DNA of 64,000 nucleotides from an uncultured Hungatella sp. (GTDB lineage: Bacteria; Bacillota; Clostridia; Lachnospirales; Lachnospiraceae), in contig CAJUEJ010000007.1 in the NCBI GenBank assembly GCA_910585435.1, positions 110,248 to 174,247 of the forward strand, read 5' to 3'. Both the position numbers and the translations under genes were made by a program. Of this stretch, positions 8,050 through 16,743 are shown piece by piece. The notes under the pieces are model-generated. The model was not told the origin of the DNA and did no database searches. It saw nothing but the letters and a program-made list of their open reading frames with translations. Every line of letters begins with the position of its first letter. Position 1 is the stretch's first letter.

Positions 8050-9867
8050 TTACTCGTCTAATGTGGTGTAGATCAGGTTGTAAGCCTGGAATGGCAGACG
8101 CAGGTAACCGCCGCTCATCTTCTCGCTTGCCACATAGTCTTCATGACGCCAGTAGATCGGGATTACCGGTAAATCCTCAGCAATCTTGTACTCACACTGA
8201 ATGAAGATCTTCTCACGTGCTACCGGGTCAAGCTCTGTCTTGGTAGACTCGATCAGAGCATCGTAATCCGGGTTGCTGTAGCCAGTATGGTTATTGCCAT
8301 TGCCGCTGAGCATCAGATCCAGATCTGTCATCGGGTCGTTGTAGTCAGGTCCCCATCCGCCTACACAGAAGTCAAATTCCAGACTGTTACGGCGTGCTCT
8401 CCACTCGGTAATAGTTAATACTTCGATAGAAATCTCAATGCCCAGGTTCTGTCTTACCTGCTCCTGAATAACCTGAGATAACAGCTCGTTCTGAGTTCCC
8501 TCACTGGTCATCAGGCTGATCTTGATCTGGCTTGCATCAGAGTAGCCTAACTCTTCCAGAGCCTTTGCCAGATACTCTTTTGCTGCATCCGGGTTAGCTG
8601 CTGCCTGATACAGAGGCTGTCCGCCGTTATCTGCAACCACTGCTTCGCCGAAGGTGGCAGTGTTCACACCGGAGATACCCAGTGACAGACATGCAGGAAC
8701 TTCATTGTCATTCTTAAATACAGTGTCGATCAGCTGCTTACGATCCAGAGCCTCGCTTACTGCATGACGCAGGCTTACGCTTCTAAAATCGGAAGTATCT
8801 GTAGTGTTCATCCATGCAAAGTAGCTGTATCCGCCTACATAGGAGCTTACATCATACCCTTCAGCCTCAAATGCCGCACGCTGCTCGCCGGTTACATCCA
8901 TGATATCCAGCTCGCCGCCCAGGAATGCGTTGTATTTTGTATTGGTATCACTGTACTTAACAAAATTGATCTCCTCAAGAGATACTGCATCCGCATTGTA
9001 CCAGGATGGGTTCTTAGCCATGGTAATGCTGCTCTCTGTTACCCAGTTGGTCATGTAGAACGGTCCGTTGAATGCCAGGGTATCCGGGCTTGTACCGTAC
9101 TTGTCTGCGCCAACCTCCTCATAGAATGGCTGGTAGATAGGGCTCATAACCTCAAATTTTACATACTGCAAGAAGTATGGAAGATTATTCTCCAGCTGAA
9201 TCTCCAGTGTGTAATCATCAACTGCCTTGATACCTACTTCATCCAGAGTAACCTCTTCTGTGGAAGCACCTGATTTGAAGTCATAATATTTCTGTGCATT
9301 TTTGAATACAGTTGCAAAGGTATAGTACTCTGCAGCGTTGTCAGGATTTAAAAGCTCCTGCCATGCAAACACGAAGTCATTGGCAGTTACATCACCGATC
9401 ACTGCACCGGTGGAATCCACCCACTTACATCCCTGACGAAGGTGGAAGGTCCAGGTCAGACCATCTTCGGAAGTCTCCCAGGATTCTGCTGCTGCCGGAG
9501 TTATATTGTTGTTCTCATCCAGCTTAACCAGGCAGTCCCATCCATGACGTGCAACGGAAAACTCGTTGTTGTAAGTCATAAGAATCGGATTCATAACGGA
9601 AATGGTAGTCACCTCAGCACTGATGCTGCCCTTCTTGGAAGTTCCGGGATACATGCCCTTTCCTGCATTGGGGTTGGCTGATGATGTGGCTGCCGGTGCC
9701 TGTGTCTCTCCGCCTGCTGCCGCTGTAGTCTCATCGGTTCCTGCTGCGGCTGTCGTGGTCTCACCTGCTGCCGCCGTGGTCTCCGGAGTCGTCGTCTTGC
9801 CTCCGCATGCTGCCAGTGACAGTACCATGGCAGATGCCATAACTAACGATAGTAATCTTTTTTTCAC
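8050..9867 (-). CDS. oppA: Oligopeptide-binding lipoprotein, OppA-type (system 1)
   Basis: 605 aa, solute-binding family 5. The start is taken as GTG 9867 because GAGGAGG lies 8 nt upstream; an in-frame ATG at 9900 lacks a site. The signal peptide ends with the lipobox LAAC, giving a lipid-anchored protein. A long Thr/Ala/Glu-rich low-complexity linker follows (about residues 25-70), then the peptide-binding fold with family stretches such as GLTWTFHLRQGCKWVDSTG. It collects peptides for OppBCDF. It is the first gene of the unit, divergent from the sigma-like gene at 10033. Confidence 0.92.
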   Translation of the reverse strand: MKKRLLSLVMASAMVLSLAACGGKTTTPETTAAAGETTTAAAGTDETTAAAGGETQAPAATSSANPNAGKGMYPGTSKKGSISAEVTTISVMNPILMTYNNEFSVARHGWDCLVKLDENNNITPAAAESWETSEDGLTWTFHLRQGCKWVDSTGAVIGDVTANDFVFAWQELLNPDNAAEYYTFATVFKNAQKYYDFKSGASTEEVTLDEVGIKAVDDYTLEIQLENNLPYFLQYVKFEVMSPIYQPFYEEVGADKYGTSPDTLAFNGPFYMTNWVTESSITMAKNPSWYNADAVSLEEINFVKYSDTNTKYNAFLGGELDIMDVTGEQRAAFEAEGYDVSSYVGGYSYFAWMNTTDTSDFRSVSLRHAVSEALDRKQLIDTVFKNDNEVPACLSLGISGVNTATFGEAVVADNGGQPLYQAAANPDAAKEYLAKALEELGYSDASQIKISLMTSEGTQNELLSQVIQEQVRQNLGIEISIEVLTITEWRARRNSLEFDFCVGGWGPDYNDPMTDLDLMLSGNGNNHTGYSNPDYDALIESTKTELDPVAREKIFIQCEYKIAEDLPVIPIYWRHEDYVASEKMSGGYLRLPFQAYNLIYTTLDE

Positions 9868-9910
9868 TCGCTTGTCCTCCTCATTTTTAATCAATAACAT
9901 GTTTTCTGCC

Positions 9911-9974
9911 TTGTAACCTTGACGGAAATATGCTATAATGCGCCATTATAGCATAGTAACGCGGTAATATGCAA
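9911..9974. promoter_or_regulatory. Overlapping divergent promoters in a perfect palindrome
   Basis: ATGCTATAATG-CGC-CATTATAGCAT (9930-9954) is a perfect 11-bp-arm inverted repeat that places TATAAT on both strands. Plus strand: TTGTAA (9911-9916), 17 bp, TATAAT (9934-9939), toward the sigma-like gene. Minus strand: TTGCAT (9969-9974), 18 bp, TATAAT (9945-9950), toward oppA. The two -10 boxes lie back to back, so a protein on the palindrome, or polymerase itself, would affect both genes. Promoter use is inferred. Confidence 0.55.
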
Positions 9975-10032
9975 GTAAAATTTTCACAAACTTACTATAA
10001 TCCTAAAATTCAGATAGAAAGGAACCAAATCT

Positions 10033-10689
10033 ATGGCAGTGGAAAACCCCTGTTTTGATAAGCTTCTGGAACAATGGTATCCTGATATTTATCGTTTTTG
10101 TTTTCTTTTATCCTGCCACGGGGATGCCGCCAGGGACATTGTTTTTCAGGTATTTCTCTATGCCGGAGCCGACAAAAGCTTTCCCGCCCAGCCGGATGAA
10201 GCCTGTACAAAACTGTTTTCCTATGCAGCCAGAACCTGCCAGGACTACTACCTGCGGAGAATGAGACGGTTTCCGTCTCAGGACGCACTTCAGGCTTCTG
10301 TATGCTTTCCGGTCTCAGACACCCTCATAAACTTTTTAAAGCTTCCTCCCAGGCAGAAGGCCGCTTGGTTTCTGCAGGCCGGTCCGGGATTATCTTCCAG
10401 GCAGATCGGCGAGATACTGAAGCTTCGCCCATCCCAGACAGACAGGCTTTTATCCCTGTCCGCCAGAGGCGTCAGCCTGTCCCAGGAGGATATGGCATCC
10501 ATCACGCCTGACTATGAGACTTCTTCTCAGATCGAAGACACCCTTTATATGCGTTTTGAAGAGCGCAATGTAAAGCTGGAAAACAGGCTGCGGGATATCC
10601 GCCTTTTTATGGATCAGGCCATTCTCTGGATTGCCCTGGGCCTCCTTGGGATTTTAGGAGCTGCTGCATACTACACAGCAGGGCTTTGA
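10033..10689 (+). CDS. ECF sigma factor-like protein with C-terminal membrane helix
   Basis: 218 aa, ATG 10033 with AGAAAGGA upstream. Residues about 8-45 resemble sigma-70 region 2 (LLEQWYPDIYRFCFLLS and GDAARDIVFQVFLYA, similar to the DAEDLVQEVF motif). Residues about 98-150 resemble region 4 (LPPRQKAAWFLQAG, then SSRQIGEILKLRPSQTDRLL as a helix-turn-helix). The last 30 residues form one hydrophobic helix (AILWIALGLLGILGAAAYY). A sigma domain tethered to the membrane, with no separate anti-sigma gene beside it, is unusual. It may be a self-restrained sigma factor or a degenerate relative no longer binding polymerase. Its neighbours are a divergent oppA and a convergent recJ. Confidence 0.6.
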   Translation: MAVENPCFDKLLEQWYPDIYRFCFLLSCHGDAARDIVFQVFLYAGADKSFPAQPDEACTKLFSYAARTCQDYYLRRMRRFPSQDALQASVCFPVSDTLINFLKLPPRQKAAWFLQAGPGLSSRQIGEILKLRPSQTDRLLSLSARGVSLSQEDMASITPDYETSSQIEDTLYMRFEERNVKLENRLRDIRLFMDQAILWIALGLLGILGAAAYYTAGL

Positions 10690-10695
10690 ACCGTT

Positions 10696-12402
10696 TTATT
10701 TAAATCTCCACTCCTTTATCACTACCTGCAGACTCCGCCTTCCGTTATATTCGTTGATTCCTGGGTAATAGATGGCATCCATGACAGTGCTGTCCCCCAT
10801 CTCCTGCAAAAATAAGTCTCCCTCTGCAAACGCCATCCCCTCCATAGGGGTACCCTCCGGCGTCACAAGAGACAGTTTTATGGCATTTCTGTTCTTTCCC
10901 ACCACCCTGGCACTGCGGATCGTCAGATCCTTCTGAGCAAACTGGGGCTTTTCATTGCCCTGTCCAAAGGGTTCTAAAAGCTCCAGCTCTTTTATCAGCT
11001 TTTCTGACACATAGCTTATGGGAAGAGGCACATCGATCCAAATCCTGGGGATAAAATCTTCTTCTGTCAAATCAGCCTGCCTGTTTAATTCCCGGCGGAA
11101 GCTTTCTACGTTTTTCTCTTCCAGTGAAAGGCCTGCGGCCATGGGGTGGCCGCCGAATTTTGTCAGAAGCTCTTTTACGCCTGTCAGCGCCTGAAACATA
11201 TGGTAGCTTTCTATGGAACGGCCGGATCCTTTTATGCCCTCCGCCCCTTTTGTCAGCACAAAGGAAGGCTTGTGGTATTTTTCCCGCAGCTTTCCGGCAA
11301 TGATCCCGGCCAGAGATTCATGGCACTGAGGAAGATATACTACCAGCACTTTATCGTTTCCATAGTGCTGTTCCACCTGCTGCGACGCTTCCGTAAGCCC
11401 CTGGACGGTCATGCTTTTTCTCTGATCGTTGAGGCTTTTCAGCTCCAGCGCCAGACGGTCCGCTTCTTCCTCGTCCCGGCACAGAAGCAGCCGGAGAGCC
11501 AGCTTGGCTGTCTGCAGCCTTCCCCCTGCATTGAGGCAGGGGCCGATGACAAAGCCGATATGGTAGGCGCTTAAGGAGCTGCTGTCCAGGTTATTCTTCT
11601 CTATCAGCTTCTTAAGCCCCACGCTTTCAGTCCAGGGTATATGCTTCAGACCCTCTTTTACCAGAATCCTGTTTTCATCCTGAAGGCGCATCACATCCCC
11701 TACGGTGGCTATGGCGGCAAATTCCACCATATCTTTCCACTCCTTTACAGGGACTCCTGCTTTTTCGTACAGGACCTGGATCAGCTTATATGCCACTACG
11801 GCCCCGCAGATTTCCTTCCATGGGTAGCCGCAGTCCTTTTGCCTGGGGTTTACGATGGCATCGGCCCGGGGCAGTATGTCTTTACCGTCCTCCTGGCTGA
11901 TCTCGTGGTGATCCGTGATGATCACCGTCATTCCCAGTTCTTTTGCCCTGGCCATCTGGGCCACGGCGGAAATGCCGTTGTCACAGGTCAGTATGGTATC
12001 CACCCTGTCTTTTGCGGCCTGATCTACGATCTGCTGATTGATCCCGTATCCGTCCTTTATCCGGTCGGGGATCTCATAATCTGCCACTGCGCCTAAGCGG
12101 GTCAGGGCCTGGTAAAGTATGTAGGTGGAGCAGACTCCGTCAATATCATAATCGCCTACGATGCGGATTTTTTTCTGCGCCTTGATTTTCTCTGACAATA
12201 TATCTGCAGCCAGGTCCACATCCTTTAAACGGTGAGGGGAGTAGAGATCCTCCCAGGTTCCGTACAGGTATTTTCTGATGGCTTCATCCCCGCAGACATC
12301 CCGGTTGCGGATGATTCTGGCAGAGATGGGGGTGATGTGAAACCTGGCAGCCAGGGCGTTAAAATCTGCCTTTTTGGCGTACAGCATCCATTTTGCAGTC
12401 AT
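10696..12402 (-). CDS. recJ: Single-stranded-DNA-specific exonuclease RecJ
   Basis: 568 aa DHH-family 5'-3' exonuclease for recombination and repair. The metal-binding motifs are visible: DYDIDGVCS (motif I, about residue 83), TCDNGIS (about 132), VIITDHHE (DHH, about 155) and, in the DHHA1 part, GSGRS. The length matches short RecJ proteins lacking long C-terminal additions. It starts 3 nt after the YgjP-like gene ends, so it is co-transcribed with the upstream murein-peptide gene group, although its job is unrelated. Confidence 0.93.
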   Translation of the reverse strand: MTAKWMLYAKKADFNALAARFHITPISARIIRNRDVCGDEAIRKYLYGTWEDLYSPHRLKDVDLAADILSEKIKAQKKIRIVGDYDIDGVCSTYILYQALTRLGAVADYEIPDRIKDGYGINQQIVDQAAKDRVDTILTCDNGISAVAQMARAKELGMTVIITDHHEISQEDGKDILPRADAIVNPRQKDCGYPWKEICGAVVAYKLIQVLYEKAGVPVKEWKDMVEFAAIATVGDVMRLQDENRILVKEGLKHIPWTESVGLKKLIEKNNLDSSSLSAYHIGFVIGPCLNAGGRLQTAKLALRLLLCRDEEEADRLALELKSLNDQRKSMTVQGLTEASQQVEQHYGNDKVLVVYLPQCHESLAGIIAGKLREKYHKPSFVLTKGAEGIKGSGRSIESYHMFQALTGVKELLTKFGGHPMAAGLSLEEKNVESFRRELNRQADLTEEDFIPRIWIDVPLPISYVSEKLIKELELLEPFGQGNEKPQFAQKDLTIRSARVVGKNRNAIKLSLVTPEGTPMEGMAFAEGDLFLQEMGDSTVMDAIYYPGINEYNGRRSLQVVIKEWRFK

Positions 12403-12404
12403 AT

Positions 12405-12929
12405 TTAATCCTCGTAATTCCTTAATCGCCTTCTCCTGCTTAAGTAATCCGGCAATTCTTTTTCTACAATCCTCCAGAAACGGGGGGAGTGATTCATCTC
12501 CGTCCGGTGGGCCAGCTCGTGAACCACCACATAGTCCTGCAGCTCTTCCGGCAGAAGCACCAGCTTCCAGTTATAATTCAGATTCCCTTTTGCGCTGCAG
12601 CTTCCCCATCTGGTAGCCTGCTGGCGGATCCCTATCCGTCCGTAGTCTACCCCCATTTTCTCTGCCCACCAGCTGGTTTTTTCTGTCAGTACCTTCCTGG
12701 CCTGTTCCCGGTATTTTTTGATTTCTTCCTCCGTGAAAACAGGTTTGCTGGAGATTCTTTCCTGTATTTTTTTATAATTTACCTCTATCCATGCCCTGTG
12801 GCTTTCTGCGAATTCTCTGGCTTTGCTGTCCGGCATTCTTAAGGGGCACCGGACAACTACCTGGCCATCCCTGGTGATCTGGAGGGCCATGGTTTTCCTT
12901 TTGGAGTGGACAATACTGTATTCAATCAC
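12405..12929 (-). CDS. YgjP-like metallopeptidase domain protein (DUF45)
   Basis: 174 aa. It has the zinc-peptidase-like motif HELAH followed by NHSPRFW with a third His, the layout of the YgjP/WLM branch of SprT-like proteins. It also has QATRWGSCSAKGNLNYNW, the second signature of the family. The biological substrate of YgjP proteins is not established. Its start overlaps the stop of the upstream serine hydrolase gene by 4 nt (ATGA), so it belongs to the same operon. Confidence 0.88.
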   Translation of the reverse strand: MIEYSIVHSKRKTMALQITRDGQVVVRCPLRMPDSKAREFAESHRAWIEVNYKKIQERISSKPVFTEEEIKKYREQARKVLTEKTSWWAEKMGVDYGRIGIRQQATRWGSCSAKGNLNYNWKLVLLPEELQDYVVVHELAHRTEMNHSPRFWRIVEKELPDYLSRRRRLRNYED

Positions 12930-13771
12930 AGGAGGAACCTTCCTTCCAACGCTAAAAACTGGTCTAACAGCATGCGGCTTACCCTGGCTCCGAATACGGT
13001 TGCGGGGTGGGCCGGGTAATACATGGCATCGCTGAAGTTTTTATTGAACATAACCAGCACATAAGGGCCATAAGGCGTATAGATGATCCCCCCGTCATTT
13101 CTGCAGGCATCCATGCTTCCGCTTTTGGACGCTACATGGATCAGTACCTCATCTGTGTTGTCTATATCCATGTAGACCGGGGGAAAGTCTTTTATGAGCA
13201 TGCTGTTGTAGTGCTGTTTTTTGAAAATTTCTATCATCCTGGCATCGGAGGAGGGGCTGATAAGCTTCCCCTGGGCGGCTCTGACAAATATGCTTCCATA
13301 GTCTCTGGGCGTCGTGGTCCCCAGCTTGTTGGTGCCGTCAAAATGCAGTGTGCTGTGAAGCGCCGTATCTTTGCATCCCAGCTTCTGAATGCAGGCATTG
13401 ATCGTATCCATCCCCAGATAATCAATCAGCATATTGGTGGCAATATTATCACTGACAATAATCATCAGAGTCGCCACATCCTTTACCCTGAAAACGGCTC
13501 CCGGCTCCAGGGCGCATAAGACACCGCTTCCCTCTGTCACATGCTCCTCTTTATAGTCCAGCATATCCTCCAGGCTGGCATTGCCCTTTTCAATCTCATC
13601 AAACAGGCATGCCAGTATGTATGTCTTGATGGTGCTGGCCGTCTCAAACATTTCGTCCGCGCCGACAGCGATCACATTGCCATGGAAGTCATCTGCATAG
13701 ATGCCCATAGTTCCGTCATAGCTTTTCAGTTCCGCTTCAATCCGTTTTTCCAAAGTAAATCTGGGATCCAT
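12926..13771 (-). CDS. Class A beta-lactamase-fold serine hydrolase without signal peptide
   Basis: 281 aa. The three active-site motifs of the penicillin-recognising fold are intact: S46-T-I-K49, S107-D-N109 and K216-S-G218. No signal peptide or lipobox is visible at the N-terminus (MDPRFTLEKRIEAEL), which is odd for a resistance beta-lactamase and points to a cytoplasmic peptidase or esterase. AAGGAGGAAGAGGAT precedes the start. It lies in the same run as an NlpC/P60 endopeptidase and a peptide importer, so a role in trimming imported murein peptides is plausible but inferred. Resistance to beta-lactams should not be assumed. Confidence 0.8.
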   Translation of the reverse strand: MDPRFTLEKRIEAELKSYDGTMGIYADDFHGNVIAVGADEMFETASTIKTYILACLFDEIEKGNASLEDMLDYKEEHVTEGSGVLCALEPGAVFRVKDVATLMIIVSDNIATNMLIDYLGMDTINACIQKLGCKDTALHSTLHFDGTNKLGTTTPRDYGSIFVRAAQGKLISPSSDARMIEIFKKQHYNSMLIKDFPPVYMDIDNTDEVLIHVASKSGSMDACRNDGGIIYTPYGPYVLVMFNKNFSDAMYYPAHPATVFGARVSRMLLDQFLALEGRFLL

Positions 13772-13789
13772 ATCCTCTTCCTCCTTCAG

Positions 13790-14701
13790 TCAGTTCTCTC
13801 TGGCCTGACATGCCGTCCTGAATATACTTCCCACAGCATACAGGCTGTCTGCCAAATCCTTCCTGTACAGCGGGCTTTCCGGCAAAAGGCTGTTGTACAC
13901 CACACCTCCGCTGCCAATCCTCCCTGTGGAGTGAATATACATTCCGTCTCCTGTATACATGGCAATATGCCCGGGGAAATACAACAAATCCCCTGGCTTT
14001 TTATTCTCCCTCTTAATTTCGTGGACCGGATACCCCTCCACGATTTTCGCGTCCCGGTACGTCAGTATCCCGTTCAGCATGTAACTGGCAGAAGTAAGCC
14101 CGGAACAGTCAATTCCCGCCGCAGACCTTCCGCCCCACCGATACTGGGTCCCCAAAAAAGTCCTGGCGGTCTCCACCACCCTTTTCCTGAACCCTTCTTC
14201 ATCCGGAATCTCCCGCTGGCACACTGTCCCAAGCCACACACCGCTCTGGGAAAACCATTTATCCCAAAGGTACTGATTTCTCATATACCCTGTTCTTCCA
14301 TCTGCCAGACACACCCTGGCCCATCCCGCTTCCTCCGAATTCCAGTCCAGAACCTGGACAATACTTCCCCGGAACAGGCTGACAAGCCTTACTCCCTGAA
14401 CCCTGGGCAGAGACACCACATCCACACAGCCTCCGCCCACCACTTTTAAGTCCGACCCTTCCCAGCCCTCTGCCTCCCATCTGTCCAGAAGCCTTACATC
14501 CTCTTTTAAAATGTATCCCCTGTACCCATAAAACGTCCTCACCGGCAGATACCCTGCCTCCTCATCCCCTGTCACTTCCATCAGCATCCCGTGAAGCCCC
14601 TCATCCGCAATGGCGGAAATCACCTGCCCTCCAGCCTCTTTCTCTGCTCCTGCTCTCTCATAAATCGTGCTGATAGCCTCTCTCACCACACAAAATCCCA
14701 T
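13790..14701 (-). CDS. NlpC/P60 endopeptidase with SH3-like domains, YkfC-like
   Basis: 303 aa from ATG 14701 (GGGAGGAGCTGAG upstream; a longer frame to 14758 would overlap the transporter gene). Residues about 25-150 contain two SH3b-like modules. The C-terminal NlpC/P60 domain has C199 (GIDCSGL), H245 (FPGHIAMY) and H257 (YIHSTGR), a complete catalytic triad. The architecture matches gamma-D-glutamyl-L-diamino acid endopeptidases such as Bacillus YkfC, which cut L-Ala-gamma-D-Glu away from the diamino acid of murein peptides. No signal peptide is visible, consistent with intracellular action on imported peptides. It starts 1 nt after the OppF-type gene stops. Confidence 0.85.
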   Translation of the reverse strand: MGFCVVREAISTIYERAGAEKEAGGQVISAIADEGLHGMLMEVTGDEEAGYLPVRTFYGYRGYILKEDVRLLDRWEAEGWEGSDLKVVGGGCVDVVSLPRVQGVRLVSLFRGSIVQVLDWNSEEAGWARVCLADGRTGYMRNQYLWDKWFSQSGVWLGTVCQREIPDEEGFRKRVVETARTFLGTQYRWGGRSAAGIDCSGLTSASYMLNGILTYRDAKIVEGYPVHEIKRENKKPGDLLYFPGHIAMYTGDGMYIHSTGRIGSGGVVYNSLLPESPLYRKDLADSLYAVGSIFRTACQAREN

Positions 14702-14702
14702 C

Positions 14703-15638
14703 TCAGCTCCTCCCCTGATTGCCCCAGGCTTCTGCTTCCTTCCGGTTGGCCAGCACAAAATGATCCGGCCTCATCTCCACCCACTCCGGCTGTTCCACCG
14801 AGTAATCATGCATATCCGGGTCATACACCAGAAGCTTCTTCTCCCTCTCATGCCTGGGATCCGGCATGGGAATCGCTGATAAAAGGGCTCTAGTATAGGG
14901 ATGGATCCCATGGGTAATCAATTCCTCCGTCTCCCCCATCTCCACAATCCTCCCCTTATGAATCACCCCGATCCTGTCCGTTATAAACCGCATCACCGAC
15001 AGATCATGGGCAATAAACAGATACGTGATCTGCCTCTTCTTCTGCATATCTGACAAAAGGTTCAATACCTGTGCCCGGATGGACACATCCAGGGCGGAGA
15101 TAGGCTCATCCGCGATGATAAACTCCGGATTCATAATCAGGGCCCTGGCAATTCCAATCCTCTGCCTCTGCCCGCCGGAAAACTCATGGGGAAACCGGCT
15201 GGAAAACTCAGGAAGCAGCCCCACATCCAGAAGGGCCTGCTCCACCCTTGCTTTCCTGTCCGCCTCGCTGATTCCCTTCTCAATATTTAAAAGCCCCTCG
15301 CTGATAATATAATCCACCTTGGCCCGCTCATTCAGAGAAGCCTGCGGATCCTGGAAAATCATCTGAATCTCTTTTATCACCTTCCTGTCTAAGGCAGGAG
15401 GAATCTTCCCATTGATTTTATCCCCTTTATACAGAATCTCCCCCCCTGCCGACGGCACAATCCTCATAATGGCCCGCCCGATGGTGGTCTTGCCAGAGCC
15501 TGACTCTCCCACCAGGCCGAAGGTCTCCCCTTTGTAGATCTTAAAGTTTACCTTTTTGACAGCCTTAAACTTCTTCTTCCTCTCTCCAAAGGTCACCTCT
15601 AAATCTTTTACCTCTAATAAAACTTCCCTCTCCATCAA
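14703..15638 (-). CDS. Peptide ABC transporter ATPase, OppF/YkfD-type (system 2)
   Basis: 311 aa. Walker A GESGSGKT, Q-loop FQDPQASLNE, signature FSGGQRQRIGIARAL and Walker B FIIADEPISALD are complete. The C-terminus is shorter than usual: it lacks the Cys-rich Opp extension and ends in an acidic/basic tail. It overlaps the upstream OppD-type gene by 4 nt. In Bacillus the ykf murein-peptide operon also ends with an OppF-like gene (ykfD), which fits the neighbours here. Confidence 0.9.
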   Translation of the reverse strand: MMEREVLLEVKDLEVTFGERKKKFKAVKKVNFKIYKGETFGLVGESGSGKTTIGRAIMRIVPSAGGEILYKGDKINGKIPPALDRKVIKEIQMIFQDPQASLNERAKVDYIISEGLLNIEKGISEADRKARVEQALLDVGLLPEFSSRFPHEFSGGQRQRIGIARALIMNPEFIIADEPISALDVSIRAQVLNLLSDMQKKRQITYLFIAHDLSVMRFITDRIGVIHKGRIVEMGETEELITHGIHPYTRALLSAIPMPDPRHEREKKLLVYDPDMHDYSVEQPEWVEMRPDHFVLANRKEAEAWGNQGRS

Positions 15639-16699
15639 ATCAGACCTCCGTTCCGAATCTTTTCCACCACCGGCGGAGGATCCACCTTAGGCGCCCGCGG
15701 ATCTAAGAGCCATGTCTTGGCCTTGTGGGTGGGAGATACCTGAAAATAGGGCGGCGTCTCCAGAAAATCAATCTTTAAAGCCCTGGAATTCCTGGGCGCA
15801 AAGGCATCTCCTTTTATCTCTGTAAACAGGTTGGGAGGCGTACCCGGAATCGAAAATAAATCACTCCCCTTCACTCCCACCTGAGGCAGGGACGACAAAA
15901 GAGCCCAGGTATAAGGATGCCTGGGATCATAGAAAATGTCCTCGCTGGTTCCGATCTCGATAATATCCCCTGCATACATAACTGCCACCCTGTCTGCAAT
16001 ATTGGCTACCACCCCCAGATCATGGGTGATCAATATAATAGACAGCTTATATTTGTGGCGCAGCGCCTTTAACAATTCCAGGATCTGCGCCTGAATCGTC
16101 ACGTCCAGAGCCGTGGTAGGCTCGTCACAGATCAGAATCTGAGGCGCACAGGCGATAGCGATGGCGATAACCACCCTCTGGCGCATGCCGCCGGAAAATT
16201 CATGAGGATACTGGTTAAACCGCCGCTCCGGGTGAGGGATCCCCACATCCTCCAGATATTTTAAAGTCTTTTCCTTTGCCTGGGCCCTGGACAGCTTCTG
16301 GTGCAGACGCACTGCCTCCATGATCTGCTCGCCGATGGTCTTTAAGGGGTTTAAGCTGGTCATGGGATCCTGCATAATCATGGCTACCTCATGGCCCCGG
16401 ATCTTATACCACTCTTTTTCCTTCTTAAGAGCTGTCAGCTCCACAGGCTTCCCGTCATCAGCCCCATAGTACATAACCTTCCCGCCGGTAATCCTTCCAT
16501 TCTGATCCAAAAGTCCCATAAAGGACTTGGTAAACACAGACTTTCCGCTTCCGGACTCTCCCACGATAGCCAGGATCTCCCCCTTATACAAATCCAGGGA
16601 AATGCCGCGGACAGCGTTCAGGGTCTTCCCCCGAAGGTCAAACTTGATCTCCAGATCTTCCACTGTCAGCATCTTATCAGGTATATTTTTATCAGACAT
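15635..16699 (-). CDS. Peptide ABC transporter ATPase, OppD-type (system 2)
   Basis: 354 aa. ATG 16699 has GGAGGAAAAC in front; the alternative ATG at 16711 overlaps that ribosome site. Walker A GESGSGKS, Q-loop MQDPMTSLNP, signature FSGGMRQRVVIAIAI and Walker B ILICDEPTTALD are present. The C-terminal tail lacks the usual Cys-rich motif, carrying instead a Pro-rich end (DPRAPKVDPPPVVEK). The paired OppF-type subunit lacks the Cys motif as well, suggesting that this subfamily lost it together. Confidence 0.9.
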   Translation of the reverse strand: MSDKNIPDKMLTVEDLEIKFDLRGKTLNAVRGISLDLYKGEILAIVGESGSGKSVFTKSFMGLLDQNGRITGGKVMYYGADDGKPVELTALKKEKEWYKIRGHEVAMIMQDPMTSLNPLKTIGEQIMEAVRLHQKLSRAQAKEKTLKYLEDVGIPHPERRFNQYPHEFSGGMRQRVVIAIAIACAPQILICDEPTTALDVTIQAQILELLKALRHKYKLSIILITHDLGVVANIADRVAVMYAGDIIEIGTSEDIFYDPRHPYTWALLSSLPQVGVKGSDLFSIPGTPPNLFTEIKGDAFAPRNSRALKIDFLETPPYFQVSPTHKAKTWLLDPRAPKVDPPPVVEKIRNGGLI

Positions 16700-16743
16700 G
16701 TTTTCCTCCATTTCTTTCCCGTACCTGCTTTTACGACGAAAAG

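Noticed and set aside
9602..9916. Ala/Val-rich plus-strand ORF
   Set aside because: It is the complement of the low-complexity Thr/Ala linker of the oppA-type lipoprotein; no independent start signal is present.
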